Positions 1 to 5,940 of a stretch of DNA of 6,960 nucleotides are shown in pieces. How positions within the stretch are numbered: the first letter of the stretch is position 1; the number at the start of each line of letters is the position of its first letter. Made by a program: the position numbers and the translations under genes. The notes beneath the pieces were generated by a model that was not told the DNA's origin, did not search any database, and saw only the letters and a list, made by a program, of their open reading frames with translations. This stretch comes from CAZYTO01 sp964650405 (GTDB lineage: Bacteria > Acidobacteriota > Thermoanaerobaculia > Gp7-AA8): assembly GCA_964650405.1 (NCBI GenBank), contig CAZYTO010000290.1:1-6960 (forward strand). The letters are read 5' to 3'.

Positions 1-25
1 ACCTCCCGAAACGTCCAAACTCCAG

Positions 26-123
26 GGGCACGACTGCGTCGTGCCGAACCCCCGTTTCCGTGTCACCGGCGGACCCTTGTCATTGCCCCGCCCACGAGGA
101 TTCGGCACGACGCAGTCGTGCCC
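26..123. repeat. Pair of inverted palindromic repeats (REP/BIME-like)
   Basis: Two arms, 26-48 and 101-123, are perfect reverse complements of each other over 23 bases and are separated by 52 bases. Each arm is itself a palindrome with 8-base stems: GGCACGAC, loop TGC (or GCA), GTCGTGCC. The flanks continue to match imperfectly for about another 10 bases inward. Read on the minus strand, the right arm is preceded directly by GTAG. That is the tetranucleotide found 5' of REP palindromes mobilised by RAYT (TnpA-REP) transposases; the left arm has CAGG there instead. Two inverted REPs form a BIME. The pair could fold in mRNA or act as a transcription terminator for a gene left of the window. Membership of a dispersed genomic family is inference. 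Confidence 0.75.
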
Positions 124-129
124 TACACT
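124..129 (+). promoter_or_regulatory. Possible -10 element upstream of mutS
   Basis: TACACT fits the TANNNT -10 pattern and sits 4 bases before the ATG at 134, abutting the right arm of the inverted repeat. No convincing -35 is present; TTCGGC at 101-106 has the right spacing but a poor match. Transcription from here would begin at about base 136, so it would favour the alternative start at 158 or an almost leaderless message. The evidence is weak. Confidence 0.22.
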
Positions 130-133
130 CGTC

Positions 134-2746
134 ATGGCTCAGGATAAACTCAGGCCGATGTCCCGCCCCGCGAAGCTCACCCCGATGCTCGAGCAGTATT
201 TCGAGATCAAGCGGCAGGTTCCCGACGCCATCCTTTTCTACCGCCTCGGAGATTTCTACGAGATGTTCTATGAGGATGCCGAGCGCGCGGCGCCCATCCT
301 CGACCTCGTCCTCACGGCGCGCAACAAAGGCCAGGAGTACGAGTCGCCCATGTGCGGCGTGCCGTATCACGCCGCCGACGGCTACATCGCCAAGCTGATC
401 CGCCAGGGCTTCCGCGTGGCCATCTGCGACCAGGTGGAAGACGCGGCGGCGGCCAAGGGGCTGGTGCGGCGCGAGATCATCCGCATCGTCACTCCCGGCA
501 CGGCCACCGAGTCGCACATCGTGGAGCGGGAGAGCTGCTACCTCCTCTCGCTCGTGGCCAATGGAGAGACCCTCGGCGCGGCCTATCTCGATGTCTCGAC
601 CGGCGACTTCTTCGTCACGACCTACCGCGGACTCGACGATCCGCGGCTGACGGACGACATGGCCCGCTTCGTTCCGCGCGAGGCCATCCATCCAAAAGAC
701 GGGGAGATGCGGCTGGAGATCCCGGCGACGGCCGTCGAGCCGTCGCTCTTCGAGCCCGTGGGCGTGCACGAGTATCTGAGCCGCCACTTCGGCACGCAGT
801 CGCTGCGCGGCTTCGGGCTGGAGGGAGACGACCCGCGCATCGCGGCGGCGGGAGCGGCGCTGCGCTACGCCGCGGCCAGCCATCGCAAGTCGCTCGATCA
901 CGTCCAGTCGCTGCGGGTCGACAACGACGGCGAGTACCTGCAGCTCGATGCGGCGACGCTGGCGAACCTGGAGGTCCTCGACTCGCGCGATGCCGGCCGC
1001 CCGCGGGCCTCGCTCTGGAGCGTGGTCAACGCCACGCGCTCAGCCATGGGCGGGCGGACGCTGCGCCGCTGGCTGACGCGCCCGCTGAAGGCACGCGAGG
1101 CCATCTTCGACCGCCACGATGCGGTGGAGGAACTGACGCGCTCGCGGGCCACGCTGGAGCAGATGACGGCGCGGCTGGCGAAAATCGCCGACCTGGAGCG
1201 CGTGGCGTCGCGGATCAGCCTGCGCAGCGCCAGCCCCCGCGAGTGCCTGACCCTGGCCGACTCGCTGCTCGTCACCGAGGAGCTGCGCGAAGTCCTGGCA
1301 CCGCTGGCGGGGCCGCTGCTCACGCACCTGCGCGCGGCCCTCGATCCGCTCCCGGACGTCGTTTCACGCATCGCTGCCACGCTCGATCCCAACCCACCCA
1401 TCAACGTGCGCGACGGCGGCGCCATCCGCAGCGGCGTCGACGGCGAGCTGGATGCGCTGCGGGCCATCGCCCACGACTCGAAGACCATCCTGGCGCAGAT
1501 CGAGCTGCGGGAGCGGGAGCGCACCGGCATCGGCTCGCTCAAGATCCGCTTCAACTCCGTCTTCGGCTACTACATCGAGGTGTCGAAGGCCAACCTGGCC
1601 AAGGTGCCGTCGGACTACATCCGCAAGCAGACGCTGGTCAACGCCGAGCGCTTCATCACGCCCGACCTCAAGGAGCTGGAAGAGAAGATCGTCGGCGCCG
1701 AGGAGAAGGCCATCGCCATCGAGGTACGGCTCTATGACGAGCTGCTCGAAGCGGTCTCCCGCGCCTCCCGCGGCATCCTCGGCACGGGCCGGGCCATCGG
1801 CGAAACGGACGCGGTCTGCTCCCTGGCCACGGTCGCCGTCCGCAACCGCTACGTACGGGCCACGCTGAGTGAAGAGGCGGAGCTGGCCATCGAGGACGGC
1901 CGCCACCCCGTCATCGAGCAGATCGCCACCGAGCGCTTCATTCCGAACCACACCGACATCGTCCGGGAGCGGAACGGCATCCAGGTCATCACCGGGCCGA
2001 ACATGGGCGGCAAGTCGACGTACCTGCGGCAGGTGGCGCTCATCGTTCTGCTCAACCAGGCGGGAAGCTTCGTGCCGGCGGCAAAGGCGCGGCTCGGCAT
2101 CTTCGACCGCATCTTCACCCGCGTGGGCGCCTCCGACCAGCTCGCCCGCGGCGAGTCGACGTTCATGGTGGAGATGCACGAGACGGCCAACATCCTCAAC
2201 AACGCCACCGATCGCTCGCTGATCATCCTCGACGAAGTGGGCCGCGGCACGGCCACCTTCGACGGCCTCTCGCTGGCCTGGGCCATCATCGAGTTCCTGC
2301 ATGACAACGACGCCCGCAGCGGCATCACCCTCTTCGCCACGCACTACCACGAGGTGACGGACCTGGCCAAGACGAAGCCGCGCGTGGCGAACTACAGCGT
2401 GGCCGTGAAGGAGTGGAACGAGCAGATCATCTTCCTGCGCAAGGTGATCGAAGGCGCGGCCGACAAGAGCTACGGCATCCAGGTGGCCAAGCTGGCCGGC
2501 ATCCCCCGCTCGATCATCGACCGGGCTCGCGAGATCCTGGTCACGCTGGAACGGAAGGAGCGTGACGTCGTGGAGGAGACGCGCAAGCGCAGCGGCACCG
2601 CCCCCACCCGCCAGCTCGGCCTCTTCGGCGGCGACCCCCGCGAGGGAGAAGTCGTGGCCGCGCTCCGTTCGCTGGAGGTGGAGGCGCTGACCCCCATCCA
2701 GGCCCTGAACGAACTGGCGCGTTTGAAAGAGAAGCTGTCGGAGTAA
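134..2746 (+). CDS. mutS: DNA mismatch repair protein MutS
   Basis: MutS recognises mismatches and small loops in newly replicated DNA and, with MutL, starts their repair. The ORF gives 870 aa from ATG 134, close to the 853 aa of E. coli MutS. Visible motifs, numbered from that start: mismatch-reading GDFYE with Phe41 and Glu43; ATPase Walker A GPNMGGKST at 621-629; signature STFMVEM from Ser675; Walker B ILDE with Asp700-Glu701; and ATHYHE with His737. Near the C-terminus QLGLF (827-831) matches the beta-clamp binding motif, followed by the conserved tail around LTPIQAL. An in-frame GTG at 41 is rejected because it lies inside the inverted repeat and adds a non-homologous extension. ATG 158 (862 aa) is a real alternative, since the homologous region begins at LTPMLEQY just after it. 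Neither start has a strong Shine-Dalgarno. mutL is not in this window. Identity is certain; the start is not. Confidence 0.98.
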   Translation: MAQDKLRPMSRPAKLTPMLEQYFEIKRQVPDAILFYRLGDFYEMFYEDAERAAPILDLVLTARNKGQEYESPMCGVPYHAADGYIAKLIRQGFRVAICDQVEDAAAAKGLVRREIIRIVTPGTATESHIVERESCYLLSLVANGETLGAAYLDVSTGDFFVTTYRGLDDPRLTDDMARFVPREAIHPKDGEMRLEIPATAVEPSLFEPVGVHEYLSRHFGTQSLRGFGLEGDDPRIAAAGAALRYAAASHRKSLDHVQSLRVDNDGEYLQLDAATLANLEVLDSRDAGRPRASLWSVVNATRSAMGGRTLRRWLTRPLKAREAIFDRHDAVEELTRSRATLEQMTARLAKIADLERVASRISLRSASPRECLTLADSLLVTEELREVLAPLAGPLLTHLRAALDPLPDVVSRIAATLDPNPPINVRDGGAIRSGVDGELDALRAIAHDSKTILAQIELRERERTGIGSLKIRFNSVFGYYIEVSKANLAKVPSDYIRKQTLVNAERFITPDLKELEEKIVGAEEKAIAIEVRLYDELLEAVSRASRGILGTGRAIGETDAVCSLATVAVRNRYVRATLSEEAELAIEDGRHPVIEQIATERFIPNHTDIVRERNGIQVITGPNMGGKSTYLRQVALIVLLNQAGSFVPAAKARLGIFDRIFTRVGASDQLARGESTFMVEMHETANILNNATDRSLIILDEVGRGTATFDGLSLAWAIIEFLHDNDARSGITLFATHYHEVTDLAKTKPRVANYSVAVKEWNEQIIFLRKVIEGAADKSYGIQVAKLAGIPRSIIDRAREILVTLERKERDVVEETRKRSGTAPTRQLGLFGGDPREGEVVAALRSLEVEALTPIQALNELARLKEKLSE

Positions 2747-2766
2747 GGGGCGGGCCTTGGACCGGG

Positions 2767-3192
2767 CTATGCGCCGAGCACGATGAAACCCTTGGCGCGT
2801 GCAGCCGCCGCCAGCGCCGTGTCATGGGTTGCGAATCGTATTGGCGGATCGTCCGTCGACGCAGACTCAGCGTGCGCGATGGCAGTCGCCAGATGGAGGG
2901 AGTCGAGCGTCGCGAGGCGAACGGGAAGACGCTCGCTCGCCGTCTGCAGAATCCGGTCGGTGAACGGGATGATCGTGACGCGTCCCAGAACGTCATCGAG
3001 CTCCGCGACCTTTGCCTCATATTCCGCAAGCGTCATTTGGGCATCGTGAAGCAGACGGGCAAACGTCCGGCACGCCTCCACGCGGACAATCACGCTGACC
3101 ACGCCTTCCTCGATCCGGTCCCAATCCGGTAGAGCCTGCGGAGCGCGGAGGAGGATGCGCACCAATACCGATGTGTCGATGTACGCGATCAC
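2767..3192 (-). CDS. PIN-domain ribonuclease toxin, VapC type
   Basis: This 141-aa protein has the layout of a PIN-domain toxin. VapC-family members are Mg2+-dependent RNases that cut specific RNAs (often tRNA or rRNA) and stop translation when freed from their antitoxin. The acidic active site appears complete: Asp6 in IDTS at the start of beta-1, Glu39 in VEA, Asp97 in LDSLHLATA and Asp124 in THD. Length is normal for the family. The GTG start overlaps the upstream antitoxin stop by 4 bases (GTGA) and lacks a good Shine-Dalgarno of its own, so translation is probably coupled to the antitoxin. The stop lies 20 bp from the end of convergent mutS, with no clear terminator between them. No inactivating change is seen, so it is likely functional. 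The RNA target cannot be predicted. Confidence 0.9.
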   Translation of the reverse strand: MIAYIDTSVLVRILLRAPQALPDWDRIEEGVVSVIVRVEACRTFARLLHDAQMTLAEYEAKVAELDDVLGRVTIIPFTDRILQTASERLPVRLATLDSLHLATAIAHAESASTDDPPIRFATHDTALAAAARAKGFIVLGA

Positions 3193-3431
3193 CTGGTCCG
3201 CTCGCGCTCCCGTTCCTCAATCAACGCGGCGGCGGGATCGACGGTGAGACTCTGTGGGCGCGGTCCCGGGATGAAGTCCCGGAGCCGGCCGGCCGGCTGT
3301 CTTGGCGGCGGTGCGATCGTCGCGACGACATGGCCGTCCTTCATGACGTTGATCACGTCTCCTCGCGTAGCCTCGCCGACATAGTCGTCGAGACGCTCTC
3401 GGAGATGCTCCAGCGAGACAAACTTCGTCAC
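3189..3431 (-). CDS. Type II antitoxin, Phd/YefM family
   Basis: This 80-aa protein is encoded directly before the PIN toxin. Its N-terminal half (about residues 1-42) has the Phd/YefM pattern: a short strand (KFVSLEHL), a helix (RERLDDYVGEATRGD) and two strands (VINVMKDGHVVATIAP). In this family that half dimerises and binds the operon operator. The C-terminal part (about 48-80, LRDFIPGP...EERERER) is charged and probably disordered until it wraps the toxin. The start is GTG at 3431; no earlier in-frame start was seen. GGAG lies about 13 bases upstream, too far to be convincing, while a consensus -35 with correct spacing puts transcription start at or next to the GTG. It probably neutralises the toxin and represses the operon, as is usual for the family. 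Confidence 0.88.
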   Translation of the reverse strand: MTKFVSLEHLRERLDDYVGEATRGDVINVMKDGHVVATIAPPPRQPAGRLRDFIPGPRPQSLTVDPAAALIEERERERTR

Positions 3432-3437
3432 AGCGGT

Positions 3438-3466
3438 ACTTTCGCTCCGCGAGGCACTGGTGTCAA
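3438..3466 (-). promoter_or_regulatory. Promoter of the toxin-antitoxin operon
   Basis: On the minus strand a perfect -35 TTGACA (3466-3461) is followed after exactly 17 bases by GAAAGT (3443-3438), a partial -10 matching TATAAT at three positions. Six bases then separate it from the GTG start of the antitoxin. The expected transcription start is therefore at or one base before the start codon, which implies a leaderless mRNA. The evidence is the exact -35 and its spacing; the -10 is mediocre. Confidence 0.5.
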
Positions 3467-3475
3467 TGTGCGCCT

Positions 3476-3483
3476 TGGCGCCA
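3476..3483. promoter_or_regulatory. Candidate operator palindrome upstream of the antitoxin
   Basis: TGGCGCCA is a perfect 8-base palindrome located 10 bases upstream of the TTGACA -35 of the antitoxin promoter. Phd/YefM antitoxins repress their own operon by binding palindromes near the promoter, so this could be the operator. An 8-base palindrome can easily occur by chance in GC-rich DNA, and only one copy is seen. Confidence 0.2.
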
Positions 3484-3579
3484 GGTCGTGCTGGACATTT
3501 CGAATCCTTCGCCTTCTTTGTTAAGCAGCACCTGCAGTCGACCGCGACCAGCGAACCGCCCTTGGCCCCTCTAACCGTG

Positions 3580-3609
3580 TGTTAGGATTGCCTGATTTCG
3601 AACTAGGAG
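3580..3609 (+). promoter_or_regulatory. metK extended -10 promoter and ribosome binding site
   Basis: TGT followed by TAGGAT (3580-3588) reads as an extended -10 (TGn-TANNNT). TTGGCC at 3562-3567 is a weak -35 with a short 15-base spacer. The predicted start near 3595 gives a leader of about 25 bases. AGGAG at 3605-3609 lies 11 bases before ATG 3621, an acceptable if slightly long Shine-Dalgarno spacing, and it supports that start over ATG 3627 (17 bases). No SAM riboswitch fits in so short a leader. Confidence 0.45.
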
Positions 3610-3620
3610 CTTCCCTTCCC

Positions 3621-4784
<1,164 letters not shown>

Positions 4785-4807
4785 AGCACTTCACCGATGT
4801 CAACCTC

Positions 4808-4837
4808 GGAGAGCGGCGACGCGAGTCGCCGCTTTCC
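4808..4837 (+). terminator. Hairpin terminator of metK
   Basis: A 13-bp stem closes on a GCGA tetraloop at 4821-4824. Its core arms are AGCGGCGAC (4812-4820) and GTCGCCGCT (4825-4833). Four more outer pairs, one of them G-U, extend it to GGAG on the left and TTCC on the right. It begins 24 bases after the metK stop. The U tract is short (TTT then CC), so it may be an imperfect intrinsic terminator, but the stem is very stable and the position is right. Confidence 0.75.
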
Positions 4838-4899
4838 GTCAGTGGGGCAGCGTGGCATCCGAACGCTGATGTGCAGTCGCGCCGCGGCGGTATGTCATC

Positions 4900-5047
4900 G
4901 CGCCGGACCGCGACGCAACCGCGCCGAGACCGCGACGCAATGGCGTCAGACCGCGACGCAGCCGCGTCGGGCCGCGACGCAGTAGCGCCGGACCGCGACG
5001 CAGTAGCGTCAGACCGCGACACAGCAGCGTCGGACCGCGACGACGGT
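4900..5047. repeat. 21-bp tandem repeat array (minisatellite), seven units
   Basis: Seven units follow one another with starts at 4900, 4921, 4943, 4964, 4985, 5006 and 5027. All are 21 bp except the second, which is 22 bp through an extra A. The consensus is GCGYCRGACCGCGACGC followed by a variable four-base linker (AACC, AATG, AGCC, AGTA, AGTA, AGCA). A degenerate unit may precede the array at 4879-4899, starting GCGCCG. Junctions can form hairpins GACGC-linker-GCGTC, perfect at the 2/3, 3/4 and 5/6 junctions. Unit 4 can also fold internally as GCGTCG with CGACGC. The array is non-coding as far as can be seen: the 22-bp unit shifts the frame. Function is unknown; it may be a slippage-prone VNTR or a structured 3' element. 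Confidence 0.85.
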
Positions 5048-5141
5048 GCGTTACCGCCGCGATCCCGCCTGCGTGGCAGTTCCTATCGGCCGTAAGTAAG
5101 TGGCATCAGGAGGCGGGCGCGACCCGTAAGTCCTTCTCTTG

Positions 5142-5492
5142 CTATTTCTTTGGCTCCCAGAGCTCGATCCGATTCCCCTCGGGGTCCATGGCCCAGCCGA
5201 ACCGGCCGTAGTCGGTGTCGTCGACCTTGTCATCCACCGTCACCCCCGCCGCGCGGAGCTGGGCCAGCATGGCCTCGAGATCGTCCACCCGGTAGTTGAT
5301 CATGAACGGCTGCGTGGACGGGTCGAAGTATTTCGTGTCGTGCTTGAAGACGGACCACGCCGTCGTGTCGTACATCGCGCCGCCATAGCTCGGATCGACC
5401 GCGACGCCGAGCTTCTCCGCGTACCACGTCTGCAGCGCCTTCGCATCCTGTGCCTTGAAGAAGATTCCGCCGATGCCGGTGATGCGTTCCAT
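5142..5492 (-). CDS. VOC-superfamily (glyoxalase/bleomycin-resistance fold) protein
   Basis: This 116-aa protein covers one full VOC module made of two beta-alpha-beta-beta-beta halves. The first half runs from about residue 5 to 50 (ITGIGGIFFKAQD, then the helix ALQTWYAEKLGVAV). The second runs from about 62 to 113 (PFMINYRVDD, the helix LEAMLAQLRAAGV, YGRFGWAMDPEGNRIELWEP). The ending DPEGNRIELWEP is typical of small VOC proteins, and Glu110 corresponds to the usual C-terminal metal ligand. The usual N-terminal His ligand is not obvious, so metal use and substrate are uncertain. Family members include glyoxalases, dioxygenases and antibiotic-binding proteins; no specific reaction is claimed. 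ATG 5492 is chosen because homology-like sequence begins there; there is no Shine-Dalgarno. A longer reading back to 5957 would run antisense through the neighbouring gene. It is transcribed divergently from the gene starting at 5520. Confidence 0.9.
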   Translation of the reverse strand: MERITGIGGIFFKAQDAKALQTWYAEKLGVAVDPSYGGAMYDTTAWSVFKHDTKYFDPSTQPFMINYRVDDLEAMLAQLRAAGVTVDDKVDDTDYGRFGWAMDPEGNRIELWEPKK

Positions 5493-5519
5493 GGCCGCAA
5501 CGTTATCATCTTCGCAGCC
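5493..5519. promoter_or_regulatory. 27-bp divergent promoter region with overlapping -10 elements
   Basis: Only 27 bases separate two opposite start codons. Rightward, TATCAT (5504-5509) is a good -10, ending 10 bases before ATG 5520. Leftward on the minus strand, TAACGT (5505-5500) fits TANNNT, ending 7 bases before the ATG at 5492. The two boxes share two bases, so the promoters would compete for polymerase. Neither gene has a Shine-Dalgarno, so both messages would be leaderless or nearly so. No strong -35 is seen for either; TTGATC (minus, 5530-5525) has a long 19-base spacer. Confidence 0.4.
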
Positions 5520-5909
5520 ATGAAGATCAAGCGCCGTCCCACCGCGCTCGAGAAGAAGGCCAGGCGCGGCCATCGTGGCTATCCCGCGGCCACGCTGGCT
5601 TTCTACGGCCGCGACGCGTCGCGTGCCAGCAAGGTAGCCGTCGGCATCATCCCGTTCGAAGGGGCGGAACCGTCCGAGCTCGAGCGCTGGGTCTCGGAAA
5701 CAGACGACGTCCGGCACGACGTCACCATCGCCAGAGAGATTCACAGGTTCCTCGAGGTGCATGGTGCGAAGACGGTGGTGCTGTCGCCCGGCATCATCGG
5801 GTGCCCGCACCAGGAGGGTCCAGACTACCCGGTAGGCGAGGTGTGTCCCAGGTGTCCGTACTGGGCGAACCGCGATCGGTGGACCGGGGAGGAGTTGCCC
5901 ACGCAGTAA
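5520..5909 (+). CDS. Small conserved protein of unknown function with CxH...CxxC cluster
   Basis: This 129-aa soluble protein is not assigned to a characterised family. It starts with a basic segment (MKIKRRPTALEKKARRGHRG), continues with a strand-rich and helical core (ATLAFYGRD; SKVAVGIIPF; helix IAREIHRFLEVHGA; strand KTVVLSPGIIGCPH), and ends with a cysteine cluster. Cys95-x-His97 and Cys109-xx-Cys112 in CPHQEG...CPRCPYWANRDRW suggest a bound zinc or other metal. From memory it resembles hypothetical proteins of about this size in Proteobacteria, but this is unverified. No signal peptide or membrane segment is seen. ATG 5520 is preferred because the in-frame sequence before it is the antisense of the VOC gene and does not look like protein. 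It is divergent from the VOC gene across 27 bp and convergent with the next gene (31-bp gap). Codon use is in keeping with a real gene. Confidence 0.82.
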   Translation: MKIKRRPTALEKKARRGHRGYPAATLAFYGRDASRASKVAVGIIPFEGAEPSELERWVSETDDVRHDVTIAREIHRFLEVHGAKTVVLSPGIIGCPHQEGPDYPVGEVCPRCPYWANRDRWTGEELPTQ

Positions 5910-5940
5910 TGAGGCTCGTCGCGATTCAATCGATAAACGG

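Larger units (their letters stand above)
4785..5141. other. 357-bp gene-free stretch between metK and the VOC gene
   Basis: This interval contains the metK terminator (4808-4837) and a 21-bp tandem array (4900-5047), described separately. From 5048 to 5141 only minor signals are visible: a 7-base inverted repeat CCCGCCT (5064-5070) / AGGCGGG (5111-5117), and an 8-base direct repeat CCGTAAGT at 5090-5097 and 5124-5131. ORFs can be drawn through the array on both strands, but they are low-complexity, lack homology signals, and are broken by a one-base length change in one repeat unit. Confidence 0.7.

Noticed and set aside
41..133. In-frame GTG extension of mutS adding 31 residues
   Set aside because: It starts inside the inverted repeat, and its proline/arginine-rich sequence does not resemble a MutS N-terminus.
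352..1737. 461-codon open frame on the plus strand inside mutS
   Set aside because: It is an arginine/proline/alanine-rich shadow of the real mutS frame, produced by high GC; MutS motifs lie in the other frame.
1364..2350. 328-codon open frame antisense to mutS
   Set aside because: It is low-complexity (Asp/Gly/Val/Arg-rich) and a typical antisense shadow in GC-rich coding DNA.
2747..2766. Bidirectional terminator between mutS and the toxin gene
   Set aside because: The 20-bp gap is GC-rich but contains no clean stem-loop or U tract.
3490..3512. tRNA remnant suggested by TTTCGAATCC
   Set aside because: Only the T-loop-like string matches; the flanking bases do not pair into a T-stem, and no acceptor, D or anticodon arm could be found.
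3484..3620. SAM riboswitch upstream of metK
   Set aside because: The predicted leader is only about 25 bases, and no conserved multi-helix arrangement was seen in the interval.
4900..5047. CRISPR array
   Set aside because: Units are contiguous at 21 bp with only four variable bases, so there are no spacers of CRISPR size and no cas genes nearby.
4871..5095. Possible heptad-repeat protein (SDRDAVA-like) from the tandem array
   Set aside because: One 22-bp unit shifts the frame so the repeat is not kept as protein from end to end; no ribosome binding site is seen, and the antisense strand gives an equally repetitive product.
5064..5117. Inverted repeat CCCGCCT/AGGCGGG as a terminator for the VOC gene
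   Set aside because: The 40-base loop is too long, the stem has only 7 pairs, and no U tract follows on the minus strand.
5139..5519. Upstream extension of the 5520 gene to 256 residues
   Set aside because: This part is exactly antisense to the well-supported VOC gene, and its translation is His/Arg/Val-rich shadow sequence.
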